Source of the DNA: Amedibacillus dolichus DSM 3991
GTDB taxonomy: Bacteria > Bacillota_I > Bacilli_A > Erysipelotrichales > Erysipelotrichaceae
Assembly: GCF_000154285.1 (NCBI RefSeq)
Contig: NZ_DS483470.1
Coordinates: 1-64,000 of the forward strand
Direction of reading: 5' to 3'
DNA length: 64,000 nucleotides
A program made the translations under genes and the position numbers. Shown in pieces: positions 48,491-56,782 of the stretch. The notes beneath the pieces are model-generated. The model was not told the DNA's origin, searched no databases, and was given only the letters and a program-made list of their open reading frames with translations. Each line of letters begins with the position of its first letter. Positions within the stretch are counted from its first letter, which is position 1.

Positions 48491-48949
48491 TGAATTTGCC
48501 AAGAAGGCTAAAATATCGGTTGCGTTGTTTGTTGGATTTGCTTTCTCAAAGGTTTTTATGATAATACCGTTTTCATCAATGATATAGGTTGAACGGGTAA
48601 CTCCCATATAGGTTTTTCCATAAAGCTTTTTTTCTTTCCAAACATCATAGGCTTGGATAACCTCGACTTCCTGATCCGAAAGCAGTAAGAAAGGCAGTTC
48701 GTATTTTTCCTTGAATCGTTTATGAGAAGCGCTGGAATCCTTGCTGATGCCGATTACAACGATATCTTGGCTTTTGAAATCGTCATAGTTTTCCTTAAAA
48801 GCACACGCTTGCTTTGTGCAGCCTGGTGTATTATCCTTTGGATAAAAATATAAAACAACTTTTTTTCCTATAAAATCATGTAGAGAATGCATCGTTCCGT
48901 TTTCGTCCGGTAATGTAAAATCAATTGCTTTTGTATTTATTTCTAACAT
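48488..48949 (-). CDS. bcp: Thioredoxin-dependent thiol peroxidase, Bcp/PrxQ type
   Basis: 153-residue peroxiredoxin that reduces peroxides. The peroxidatic and resolving cysteines are in PKDNTPGCTKQACAFKE, the spacing of five residues typical of the PrxQ subfamily. DEVIGKKVVLYFYPKD precedes it. It is one of only three minus-strand genes and lies convergent to the FUSC gene and divergent from the HAD gene. Regulation by peroxide sensors is not visible. Confidence 0.93.
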   Translation of the reverse strand: MLEINTKAIDFTLPDENGTMHSLHDFIGKKVVLYFYPKDNTPGCTKQACAFKENYDDFKSQDIVVIGISKDSSASHKRFKEKYELPFLLLSDQEVEVIQAYDVWKEKKLYGKTYMGVTRSTYIIDENGIIIKTFEKANPTNNATDILAFLANS

Positions 48950-49035
48950 TTTATCACTTCCTTTGTGTAATATTTTAACAAAATTTTTGCTAGGAATAAA
49001 GTGATATGAATGGTAAAATAAGTAAGGAAAGCTAA

Positions 49036-49929
49036 ATGATAAAACAAATTATTTCTGATTTAGATGGAACGCTATTAAACGGACAGCATATATTGGACGA
49101 AAGTGATAGCCGCTTGTTAGAAGAATTGCAAAGAAAGGGAATTGCTTTTGCGGTTGCAAGCGGAAGAAGCTATGACAGTGCCAAAGGTATCGTCGGAAGA
49201 TATGGTTTGCAATGTGATTACATTATTTTAAACGGAGCGGCAGTATGTAGTGATGCAGGAGAGTTATTAGATGAAGTACCGTTTTCAAAGGAACAATTGC
49301 AAGCGATTGTTGAAATTTTATTAGAGTGCAAGCAATGCTTTTTTATGTATGGAAGCAATGGTACATCTTCTTTTGATGGCAAAGGCATTTGTGAGCAGTG
49401 CTTAAAAATGCTCGTTCATCATGGTTTATCTGAAAATGCCGCAAAACAGCTGATCGAAGAAGGGCAATTTCATCATATTGATGTGGAATATGAACGTATG
49501 GAGGATTTGTTGGAGGAAAAAGCACGTATTTATAAGATCGAACTTTTTATTAACGGTCATGAAAGAGAAGCCTTGCAAGAGCTTTTAAAAGATATGGAGG
49601 GGATTTCAATAACAACCTCCGGTTATGATAATATTGAGATTACTTCTAATCGTGCACAGAAAGGAATTACTTTAGAAAGGTATTGTGAAAAGCGTGGGCT
49701 TAGCAAGGAGGAGGTACTTATTTTTGGTGATAGCTTGAACGATTGTTCCATGTTTGAGCGTTTTCCTTTTGCTATTGCCATGGCGAATGCTTGTGATGAA
49801 ATCAAAGCAATCGCATCATATAGTACAGCTTCCAATACAGAGCATGGGGTTGCAAAGGTATTGCAGGCATTAAATGAGGCGCAGGGAAGTAGCGATGTAT
49901 TAAAAAGCTTTCAAAATTTTAAAAAATAA
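49036..49929 (+). CDS. Cof-type HAD-superfamily phosphatase
   Basis: 297 residues. Motif I IISDLDGTLLNGQ with the two catalytic Asp is at the N-terminus. TSGYDNIEITSNRAQKG is near the end of the cap, and motif IV is LIFGDSLNDCSMF. Between motifs I and II lies a large C2 cap. It differs from the HAD protein at 3867 and is AT-average. It lies upstream of a LacI-type gene by 41 nt, possibly as one transcript. The substrate is unknown. Confidence 0.86.
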   Translation: MIKQIISDLDGTLLNGQHILDESDSRLLEELQRKGIAFAVASGRSYDSAKGIVGRYGLQCDYIILNGAAVCSDAGELLDEVPFSKEQLQAIVEILLECKQCFFMYGSNGTSSFDGKGICEQCLKMLVHHGLSENAAKQLIEEGQFHHIDVEYERMEDLLEEKARIYKIELFINGHEREALQELLKDMEGISITTSGYDNIEITSNRAQKGITLERYCEKRGLSKEEVLIFGDSLNDCSMFERFPFAIAMANACDEIKAIASYSTASNTEHGVAKVLQALNEAQGSSDVLKSFQNFKK

Positions 49930-49970
49930 GGTATCATTACAATATTAGGAAGTAAGTGAGGAGTAAGGGT

Positions 49971-50978
49971 ATGGAAAAAATAACAATGGCGGAATTAGCT
50001 AAAAAAGCCGGAGTTTCTACTGCAACATTACGTAAGTTTTTAAAGCATGAACGGGTACGTAACGATTTGGCAGAAAAAATCGAAATGGCCATTCGGGAAA
50101 CCGGATATATACTTGAAGAACATAAGGAAAAAGAAGTGATAGAAAAAGGGTTTGAAGAATCAAAATCCATACAGGAGGATTTCGCTGGTAAAAGCCAGCA
50201 GCATTGCTTGGCTTTTGTAGCTAAAGAAATTACACAATTAAATACACAAACGTTATTTCTTGCTTGTGAACGTTTAATAGCTGCTTCACAGTATTTGTTA
50301 CTGGCTTGTGAAACGAAGGGTGATGCGGAAAGAGAAAAAGCGTATTTGTCCATGTTGGCAAATGCACAGGTAAAGGGAGTGATTCTTGAAAGCTGTTTAG
50401 CGGCTGATGAGGTTACGGCAATACTTGGAAATATCCCGTATGTTAGTTTACAACAAGGTACTAATACAGGTATCGGTTGTGTAAATACATTGCAAGGTGG
50501 AGAGCTTTTAGGAGAGTATTTGTTACAAAAGCATCACATGATCATTCGTTATTTAGGCATGGAAGAAGCCGGCACTATTGCATATTGTGAAGGTATAAAG
50601 GACAGCTATCATAAGCGTAAGCAGCCGCTTGATTTTACGGTTAAGCTATGCGATGGAAGTTTGATGGATATGTATGCTAAGCTAAAAGAAATTTTGTCGG
50701 AAAAAATTGATGTGCTGATTCTTGAATGTGATGAAATGATGATTCCTTTACAGCGGTATTTGAAGGAGTATCATATCTCTGTGCCACAGAATATGTCGGT
50801 TATAAGTATCGGAGGTCATGCAATTACAAAAATGGCATCTCCTAAGCTTACTACACTACGCTTTGATTATGATGCTTATGCTACAAGTATCATGAAAAAG
50901 CTATTGCAAACATCGTTTGAAAAAGAAAACGAAGCAAAGAGCTTCTTTTGTATAGAAGAGGGAGAGTCCGTTCGTTAA
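49971..50978 (+). CDS. LacI-family transcription regulator
   Basis: 335 residues. The N-terminal HTH matches the LacI family in outline ([41 protein letters not shown]), although the motif normally reading VSxxTVSRVLN is altered to VSTATLRKFLK. The periplasmic-binding-protein-like core follows (LANAQVKGVILES, LIQxSVPQNMSVISIGGHAI, LTTLRFDY). The ATG at 49971 follows gtgaggagtaagg. It may regulate the upstream HAD gene. The effector is unknown. Confidence 0.75.
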   Translation: MEKITMAELAKKAGVSTATLRKFLKHERVRNDLAEKIEMAIRETGYILEEHKEKEVIEKGFEESKSIQEDFAGKSQQHCLAFVAKEITQLNTQTLFLACERLIAASQYLLLACETKGDAEREKAYLSMLANAQVKGVILESCLAADEVTAILGNIPYVSLQQGTNTGIGCVNTLQGGELLGEYLLQKHHMIIRYLGMEEAGTIAYCEGIKDSYHKRKQPLDFTVKLCDGSLMDMYAKLKEILSEKIDVLILECDEMMIPLQRYLKEYHISVPQNMSVISIGGHAITKMASPKLTTLRFDYDAYATSIMKKLLQTSFEKENEAKSFFCIEEGESVR

Positions 50979-50989
50979 AGACTTAGAGG

Positions 50990-51017
50990 AAAGAGCTGTA
51001 TATAACAGCTTTTTTCA
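50990..51017 (+). terminator. Terminator after the LacI gene
   Basis: AAGAGCTGT and ACAGCTTTTTT pair, with a short ATAT loop, followed by T. Confidence 0.8.
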
Positions 51018-51078
51018 TGGATAAAGCATTTGCAAATCCACTACTTTGAAGTATAATAAACTAGAAATGGAGGGAATT

Positions 51079-51456
51079 ATGAATAAAGCTGATAAAATAT
51101 GTATATTGCTTGTCGTTGTTTGTTCGCTTTTTCTTTATGTACCTCTATATTGGATACGAATGCAGGAAGCTGATAAGGTGAAAGAAGTTGTAGTCAGCTT
51201 TAAGAATGAGGAAGTTTTACGTGTTCCGTTAAATAAAGATGAAACCTATTATGTTTCCGGTACACTTGGAAATGTAGCCGTTGAGGTAAAAAACGATGCG
51301 GTGCGTGTTGAAAAAGAAACAAGTCCGATGCATTTATGTTCGATACAAGGTTGGGTGGAACAAAGCAATCACCCTATTGTGTGTTTACCTAATAACATTG
51401 TAGTTTCCATTGAGGCAAGCGATGGAGATGAGGAAGTCGATACGGTGATACAATGA
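51079..51456 (+). CDS. NusG domain II-type membrane protein
   Basis: 125 residues: one membrane segment (about 7-27), then a small beta domain resembling NusG domain II (VVVSFKNEEVLRVPLNKDETYYV, GWVEQSNHPIVCLPNNIVV). These small proteins are commonly placed with Gx transporters, as here: the next gene overlaps by 4 nt. The function is unknown; the name is purely structural. The start follows ctagaaatggagggaatt. Confidence 0.78.
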   Translation: MNKADKICILLVVVCSLFLYVPLYWIRMQEADKVKEVVVSFKNEEVLRVPLNKDETYYVSGTLGNVAVEVKNDAVRVEKETSPMHLCSIQGWVEQSNHPIVCLPNNIVVSIEASDGDEEVDTVIQ

Positions 51457-51953
51457 TGAGTAAGACAAAACGAATGACGACAATCACCATGTTGATTGCT
51501 TTAAGTATTATTTTTCATATGGTAGAATCAATGATTCCGGTACCACTGCCGGTTCCTGGTTTTCGTTTAGGTTTAGCGAATATCGTTGGACTTGTGGCTT
51601 TTTACTTATTCAATTCACGAGTTTTTATCGGAGTGAATTTTATGCGTGTATTGCTTGCTAGCTTATTGAGGGGAACCTTATTTGGTACCGGATTTTGGCT
51701 GTCGTTATGTGGAGTGAGTTTTAGCTGCTTGGCATGTATAGTTGCAAGAAAGCAAACAAGCATGACGATATATGGAGTTAGCGTAATCGGCAGTGTATTT
51801 CATTGTATAGGACAGGTTGTAGCCGTTACATTTATTTATGAACAGTTTTTTATGCAAGCAATCCTACCACTTTTGACCTTACTTGCCATACCGACAGGAT
51901 TGTTTGTAGCATTAGTAGCTAAGCAGGTCATTTCACGAATTAAAACAAGATAG
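51453..51953 (+). CDS. Gx transporter-family membrane protein
   Basis: 166 residues, with five or six hydrophobic segments and the family start TITMLIALSIIFHMVESMIPVPLPVPGFRLGLANI, in which GxRLGLAN is typical of the Gx (HepPP synthase component I) family. Despite an older name it resembles ECF-type S components, which bind a small substrate. It is coupled to the NusG-II gene. The substrate is unknown. Confidence 0.75.
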   Translation: MMSKTKRMTTITMLIALSIIFHMVESMIPVPLPVPGFRLGLANIVGLVAFYLFNSRVFIGVNFMRVLLASLLRGTLFGTGFWLSLCGVSFSCLACIVARKQTSMTIYGVSVIGSVFHCIGQVVAVTFIYEQFFMQAILPLLTLLAIPTGLFVALVAKQVISRIKTR

Positions 51954-51970
51954 GAAGGAGACGATTCAGA

Positions 51971-52231
51971 ATGACAACATTTGTATATAAACCAAAGGGT
52001 GTATGCTCACAGGAAATGCGTTTTGAAATGGACGGTAATATTATCCGTGATGTAACAATTATCGGTGGCTGTGCCGGTAATCTATTGGGAATTTCTAGAA
52101 TTATCAAAGATAAAACGATTGATGAGGTCAGAGAAGCTTTTCGTGGTGTAGAGTGCGGCTTGAAAAAGACCTCTTGTCCGGATCAGATTTCTATGGCATT
52201 AGATGCTTATGAAAAGGAATATTTAAAATAG
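51971..52231 (+). CDS. TSCPD domain protein (TIGR03905-like)
   Basis: 86 residues, with ITIIGGCAGNLLGISRII and KKTSCPDQISMAL, which match the TSCPD domain found in class II ribonucleotide reductases and in stand-alone proteins. Its role alone is not established; zinc or cofactor binding by its cysteines has been proposed. It has its own SD (aggaaggagacgattcag) and is followed by a terminator. Confidence 0.82.
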   Translation: MTTFVYKPKGVCSQEMRFEMDGNIIRDVTIIGGCAGNLLGISRIIKDKTIDEVREAFRGVECGLKKTSCPDQISMALDAYEKEYLK

Positions 52232-52240
52232 AATGGTAAG

Positions 52241-52270
52241 AAAACGCTGCAAAAAAGCAGCGTTTGTGTT
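52241..52270 (+). terminator. Terminator after the TSCPD gene
   Basis: AAACGCTGC and GCAGCGTTT pair around AAAAAA, followed by a short G/T stretch. The tail TGTTAAAAT doubles as a candidate extended -10 of the next gene. Confidence 0.75.
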
Positions 52271-52300
52271 AAAATGAAACAAGAAAGTCAGGTGATCCAA

Positions 52301-52810
52301 GTGGAAAAAGTAGCAAAATTTTATAAGGTCAGCTTTCATCAGTTTTTAAAGGATTGGAAAGCGTGTTTTCCAAATAGTACAAGTGTGCAAATTCAAAATA
52401 TTTATGATGAAATAAAGCTTCCCAAACGTGCAACCAAAGGAAGCGCCGGTTATGACTTTTATACACCGATAACATTTGTGTTACCACCTCAGCATACGAT
52501 CAAGCTTCCAACCGGTATTCGTGTGGAAATTCAAGAAGGGTGGGTGCTGACACTGTATCCGAGAAGCTCGTTAGGCTTTAAATATCGCTTGCAGCTAGAT
52601 AATAGTGTAGGTATAATTGATAGCGATTATTTTTCTTCCAATAATGAAGGACACCTATTTGTGAAGCTGACCAATGATACAAACGAAGGAAAAACGGTTA
52701 ATTTACGAGCAGGAGATGCTATGTTACAAGGAATTTTTCTGCCATTTGGGATATGTGAAGATGATGCTTGCCAGGGAGTCCGCAATGGAGGCTTTGGCAG
52801 TACCAACTAG
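52301..52810 (+). CDS. dut: dUTPase
   Basis: Trimeric dUTP diphosphatase that keeps uracil out of DNA and supplies dUMP. Motifs: KRATKGSAGYDFYTP, PRSSLGFKYRLQLDNSVGIIDSDYF, GDAMLQGIFLPFG, and C-terminal NGGFGSTN. The upstream region TGTTAAAAT looks like a -10, so the ATG at 52274 would be too close to the transcript start. A GTG at 52301 with caggtgatcca SD is preferred, giving 169 residues. The longer form adds nine residues. Confidence 0.9.
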   Translation: MEKVAKFYKVSFHQFLKDWKACFPNSTSVQIQNIYDEIKLPKRATKGSAGYDFYTPITFVLPPQHTIKLPTGIRVEIQEGWVLTLYPRSSLGFKYRLQLDNSVGIIDSDYFSSNNEGHLFVKLTNDTNEGKTVNLRAGDAMLQGIFLPFGICEDDACQGVRNGGFGSTN

Positions 52811-52839
52811 CAAAGTCTGAATATTACGGAGAAATAGCT

Positions 52840-53064
52840 ATGCTGAAGCTTTGGCAAAAGAAAGTAGTCATCACAGGAAAGTCGGCAATACTTTTAGGAA
52901 CGATCATGATGGAGGCAATTGGTATTCTTTTGCTGTATTGTGCCATCAATCCACCGGAATGCTTTGACTTTCTAAAAGAGAATATCAATCGCTTGATATA
53001 TGGTATATTCGGATCTCTTTTGATATGGAAAGGTATCAAAAATGCTTTTTTACAAAGAAAATAA
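52840..53064 (+). CDS. Small membrane protein, unknown
   Basis: 74 residues with two hydrophobic segments (about 14-35 and 54-66) separated by a charged loop. The ATG is preceded by acggagaaatagct, a moderate SD. No family recognised. It lies 29 nt after dut and may be co-transcribed. A longer frame from 52768 overlaps the end of dut and is less likely. Confidence 0.5.
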   Translation: MLKLWQKKVVITGKSAILLGTIMMEAIGILLLYCAINPPECFDFLKENINRLIYGIFGSLLIWKGIKNAFLQRK

Positions 53065-53096
53065 ATGAGTAGTTTCATGAAAGAGATTTATATTCG

Positions 53097-53390
53097 ATGT
53101 TGATTCTGGTGATTATTTTAATCGTTACAGCAATATACTTTCTCTATCTAAAGTATAGGGTTGTTGTTACCGGTGAAAAATGCAAAGATAAGGTCATTGG
53201 TCTTGCAAGTCTGAATGCCGGTTATGTAATAGGCGGGGTTGCTGTCAAAAAGAATGCTTATATATTGAAAATCGGTCATAAAAAATATCAGACTGCTTAT
53301 GGTTGCATCTTTTCATCGTTGGAAAAAAGGAACATTGGAAAAGAAATGCTGTTTTTTAAGAATGAAGGGTATGGTAGAGAGGTTTTCTAA
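53097..53390 (+). CDS. Small protein with N-terminal membrane segment, unknown
   Basis: 97 residues. The first about 20 are strongly hydrophobic, followed by a basic, beta-rich region (RVVVTGEKCKDKVIGLA, GGVAVKKNAYILKIGHKK). It could be a membrane-anchored small domain. There is no good SD before the ATG (aagagatttatattcg). I do not recognise the family. Confidence 0.45.
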   Translation: MLILVIILIVTAIYFLYLKYRVVVTGEKCKDKVIGLASLNAGYVIGGVAVKKNAYILKIGHKKYQTAYGCIFSSLEKRNIGKEMLFFKNEGYGREVF

Positions 53391-53565
53391 CACTTTGATT
53401 GGCGTATTGAAACCATTGCTCTTTTGATATTTTTATTAGCTTTCTTTCTGATTTCGGGAAGCTTGCGATAGATAAAAAAAGCTTCCTATTCTTGCAAGTA
53501 TGTAGTTGATCTTTGAATCGACTGCTTTTTATATCAATGAATCCTGAGTGTTATTTATATGTGAA

Positions 53566-53618
53566 AAAAGGAATCTTATTACTTATTTACGTAAGTGATA
53601 GGATTCCTTTTGATATTT
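53566..53618. terminator. Bidirectional terminator between convergent units
   Basis: A 20-bp stem pairs AAAAGGAATC with GGATTCCTTTT, with TTATTACTTA/TAAGTGATA inside and two G-U pairs. T runs follow on both sides, placed between the + strand small genes and the minus-strand aldolase. A smaller GGAAGCTT/AAGCTTCC stem lies at 53458-53491. The rest of 53391-53652 shows nothing else. Confidence 0.82.
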
Positions 53619-53652
53619 TTGGATAAGTAAAGAATAAAGCTTAAATCAGTAA

Positions 53653-54291
53653 TTACTTTTCGTTGCGAAAATTGGTAATAATTTCGTGGATTTGTTTTGC
53701 GTTATTTGCGATTTGCTGTGTGGTTCCTTTCGTTAAAAGACCACCGAACCCACATATATCGGCACCACAATCTAACCATTCCCGCAAATTGTCTAAGTTA
53801 ATTCCACCACTTGCTAAAATAGGCATATCTGGAATCGGTGTTTTAAAAACCTTGCAAAGCTTTGGACCATAGAAGTCGGAAATAGGAAAGGCTTTTATAA
53901 AAGCCGCCCCTATAGTTAAACCACGAACTGCTTCACTTAAAGAAGTACAGCCGGGTGCATAAGGAATTTGATAACGATTGCAGATTTTTGCAACTCCTTC
54001 GTCAAAGGTTGGCGCGATGATAAACTCTGCACCATTCAAAACAGCATGACGGGCAGTTTCACTATCAAGTACCGTACCGGCACCGACAATGAGTGTATCT
54101 CCATACCTTTCCTTCAAACCTTTAATGACATCACCGGCTGTATTTAACGTATAGCTCATTTCCATGACAGGTACTTCACCCATAATCAATCCATCGGCAA
54201 TCTCACAAGCTCTTTCTAAATCTGCACGAACAATTGCCAATGCACCTGCATCTACCATTTTTTTTGTTGTGTTCATTTTTTTCATGTTCAT
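53653..54291 (-). CDS. KDPG/KHG-aldolase-like protein
   Basis: 212-residue class I aldolase of the Eda family that splits a 2-keto-3-deoxy-6-phospho-sugar acid or related compound into pyruvate and an aldehyde. AIVRADLERACEIAD is at the start, EMSYTLNTAGDVI supplies the catalytic Glu, GAGTVLD is near residue 73, and AAFIKAFPISDFYGP holds the Schiff-base Lys near residue 134. It lies divergent from the PTS cluster with a 292-nt shared regulatory region. It probably handles the sugar acid from that system. The longest frame is used; ATG at M3 or M6 is also possible. Confidence 0.88.
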   Translation of the reverse strand: MNMKKMNTTKKMVDAGALAIVRADLERACEIADGLIMGEVPVMEMSYTLNTAGDVIKGLKERYGDTLIVGAGTVLDSETARHAVLNGAEFIIAPTFDEGVAKICNRYQIPYAPGCTSLSEAVRGLTIGAAFIKAFPISDFYGPKLCKVFKTPIPDMPILASGGINLDNLREWLDCGADICGFGGLLTKGTTQQIANNAKQIHEIITNFRNEK

Positions 54292-54583
54292 TTGTATGAC
54301 CTCACTCTCTCTTTATAACTTGATTGTATGTGAAAGCAAGTACTTATTCAATGGACGAATAGCACAAAGATATTCTTGAAATATGGTCAAGTGAACAAGA
54401 GGAGAGGGACGCTTATTTATTAAGTATATAGTGTCTTTTATAATATATAGAATCCCAAAATAGGTAAGGTTTTTTCTGTTTGTATGAATGAACGAAAAAT
54501 AGTAAAAAGCTTTGGTTTGTTCGACCATATCAAAATGATAGCGATTACAGTAATATAGTTGGTGTAAAGAGGAGGTCATACAA
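54292..54583 (+). promoter_or_regulatory. Divergent intergenic region between aldolase and PTS operon
   Basis: No gene is seen in these 292 bp. A TATAAT at 54439-54444 with a weak TTTATT 17 bp upstream could drive the PTS operon with a long 5' UTR. A second possible -10 lies nearer the start. The SD aagaggaggtcat precedes the IIB gene. It contains no consensus sigma-54 -24/-12 box that I can recognise, unlike many mannose-class PTS operons. Confidence 0.4.
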
Positions 54584-55066
54584 ATGAGTATCGAATTAGT
54601 AAGAGTTGATTTTAGACTTATTCATGGGCAGGTGATTACGCGATGGCTTACACAATGTCAAATCAATGAAATCGTAACAATTGACAATGAGCTTAACAAG
54701 GATCCGTTTATGCAAGAGGTATTTAAAATGGCAGCACCGAAGGGTGTGAAAATTACCATTGTAGATGATGCTACAGCAGTTGCAAAACAGCAAGGAGGAG
54801 AATTTGATAAGAAGCGTGTCATGTTGTTGTTTAAAGGGGTCGAACAATTAAACGTAGCAGTGGAGGCAGGATTGCAATTGGATAAGGTTCAGATTGGTGG
54901 TCTGGGTGGAGGACCGGGAAGAAAGGCGGTCAATAATGCTATTACTTTGGATCGCAAAGATGCGGATACACTGCTTGCACTTGAAAAGCAAGGAATTGAA
55001 ATTTATTTTCAAACGACACCGGACTATCCGTCTGAAACTTTACAAAAGGCAGTAGCTAAATTATAG
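54584..55066 (+). CDS. PTS mannose-class EIIB, first copy
   Basis: 160 residues. The active-site histidine is in VDFRLIHGQVITRW near residue 15, and the glycine-rich IGGLGGGPGRKAVNNA follows near residue 104. Both are diagnostic of the mannose/fructose/sorbose IIB family. It phosphorylates the incoming sugar (or sugar derivative) and obtains phosphate from the IIA encoded at 58343. It is the first gene of the forward operon, 26 nt before IIC. The strong SD is agaggaggtcat. Confidence 0.93.
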   Translation: MSIELVRVDFRLIHGQVITRWLTQCQINEIVTIDNELNKDPFMQEVFKMAAPKGVKITIVDDATAVAKQQGGEFDKKRVMLLFKGVEQLNVAVEAGLQLDKVQIGGLGGGPGRKAVNNAITLDRKDADTLLALEKQGIEIYFQTTPDYPSETLQKAVAKL

Positions 55067-55092
55067 GACAATTTTGAAAGGAGAGAAAAGAT

Positions 55093-55836
55093 ATGGTTAT
55101 TCAAGCAGTTCTAGTTGGCTTAGTGTATTGGTTATCAATGGGGCGTGCATGTTATTTTATTTCATTTGCCATTCGAAAACCGGTTGTTCTAGGAGTTATT
55201 ATCGGATTGATTTACGGTGATGTAGAAGCCGGCTTGATGTATGGTGCAGCGATTCAGCTGATGTATATGGGAGGTATAGAAGCCGGAGGAAATATTCCAT
55301 CGGATCAAGGATTAGCATCTTGTATTGCTATTCCGGCTGCTTTAACTACCGGGTTAAACCCTGCGGCTGCCGTTGCTTTAGCAGTTCCCTTTGGCGTATT
55401 AGGTGTATTGATCAATAATGTTCGCCGTACAATCAATGCTTTCTATAATGCTAAAGCAGATAAATTCGTAGAAGAAGAAAAATATGACGCATTAAATATT
55501 TTTTCCTTCTTACTTCCTTGGCTAACAAATGGAGTATTGTATTTTACTCCGGTATTTGTCGCAACATTATTTGGTGCTGATGTTGTTCAGGCATTTATCA
55601 ATGTAGTTCCGGAATGGGTAATGAACGGCTTGAACAATGCAGGTAACATGCTTCCTGCCCTTGGATTTGCATTGACACTTGTGGTTATGGGAAAACAAAA
55701 ATACTTGCCATTCTTTGTGTTGGGATTCTTCCTATATTCTATTTTAGGATTCTCAATGCTTACCGGTGCGGTTATCGCACTATGTTTGGCACTAATTGTA
55801 TCATTATTCAAGCAGACAGATGAGGAGGTAGCATGA
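55093..55836 (+). CDS. PTS mannose-class EIIC
   Basis: 247-residue membrane protein of the ManY/IIC-sorbose family, with about six hydrophobic segments and the family loops GLIYGDVEAGLMYGAAIQLMYMGG and DQGLASCIAIPAALT near residue 80. It forms the transport channel with IID. The aaggagagaaaag SD precedes the ATG. It overlaps the IID gene by 4 nt (ATGA). Confidence 0.93.
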   Translation: MVIQAVLVGLVYWLSMGRACYFISFAIRKPVVLGVIIGLIYGDVEAGLMYGAAIQLMYMGGIEAGGNIPSDQGLASCIAIPAALTTGLNPAAAVALAVPFGVLGVLINNVRRTINAFYNAKADKFVEEEKYDALNIFSFLLPWLTNGVLYFTPVFVATLFGADVVQAFINVVPEWVMNGLNNAGNMLPALGFALTLVVMGKQKYLPFFVLGFFLYSILGFSMLTGAVIALCLALIVSLFKQTDEEVA

Positions 55837-56699
55837 TGAGTGAACAAACGACAACTATACAGGTTCGTGAAGAAAAAGAAACACTTATTACCAAGCACGA
55901 TTTAGTAAAGGCTTGGTGGCGTTGGACAACTGCTGTTGAGGTTCCGGTAAGCTTTGACCGTATGCAGGCATTGGCATTTGGTTACTCTATGAATCCCGTG
56001 ATGCGCAAGATCTATAAAGATAAACCGGAAGAATTAAAAGAAGCAATGCAGCGACATACTTCTATGTTTAATACAAACTGTGATTGGGGAAGCATTATTC
56101 ATGGAATTACAATTTCTTTAGAGGAACAGCGTGCTTTAGGACATGAAGGTGAAATTACGCCTAGTATGATTCAATCTTTAAAGCTAGGCTTAATGGGACC
56201 TTTAGCAGGAATTGGTGATAGTGTCGATCAAGGAATTGTTGCTACGATTCCCTTAGCAATCTTTGTGCCGATGGCACAGGAGGGATCAATCATAGCTGCC
56301 TTCATTCCCGGATTGATTTATATTGCCTGGTCGTATCTATGGTCATGGACACTTTTCAAAAAAGGTTATACATTAGGGAAAAACTCAGTATTGGAAATTT
56401 TACATTCCGGTGCAATCAAAAAGGTTATAGATATTGCAAGTATTGTCGGTTTGTTTATGATTGGGTGTTTATCAGCATCTTATGTAAAGGTTTCGACAAT
56501 TCTTGAATTCACAAGTGGTGCTGATGGAGCGGTTACGACAGTACAATCGATTTTAGATGGTATTTTGCCGAATATGCTTCCGTTTGCAGTGGTTATGGGA
56601 ATGTATTTATATATTACCAAGCGAGGACCAAAATTTATTCGTTTAATGGTCTATACGATGGTAATAGCCATTGTATTAACCTTCTTCCATATTATTTAA
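55833..56699 (+). CDS. PTS mannose-class EIID
   Basis: 288 residues. ManZ-type landmarks: TKHDLVKAWWRWTTAVEVPVSFDRMQALAFGYSM near the start, NTNCDWGSIIHGITISLEEQRALG near residue 70, and MGPLAGIGDSVDQGIVATIPL near residue 122. Several membrane segments fill the C-terminal half. It completes the permease IIC-IID. Two ATGs in tandem (55833, 55836) are equally good starts. Confidence 0.93.
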   Translation: MMSEQTTTIQVREEKETLITKHDLVKAWWRWTTAVEVPVSFDRMQALAFGYSMNPVMRKIYKDKPEELKEAMQRHTSMFNTNCDWGSIIHGITISLEEQRALGHEGEITPSMIQSLKLGLMGPLAGIGDSVDQGIVATIPLAIFVPMAQEGSIIAAFIPGLIYIAWSYLWSWTLFKKGYTLGKNSVLEILHSGAIKKVIDIASIVGLFMIGCLSASYVKVSTILEFTSGADGAVTTVQSILDGILPNMLPFAVVMGMYLYITKRGPKFIRLMVYTMVIAIVLTFFHII

Positions 56700-56782
56700 T
56701 GCAATACAAAAGGATAGAGAAGGGAAGCAATGCCCTTCTCTATCATTGATTGAAAGCTAGAATTAGAAAGGGGACGATTTTG

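Noticed and set aside
49937-50353. Minus-strand open frame of 138 codons across the LacI gene start
   Set aside because: Antisense to a clear HTH gene; no SD and no recognisable motif.
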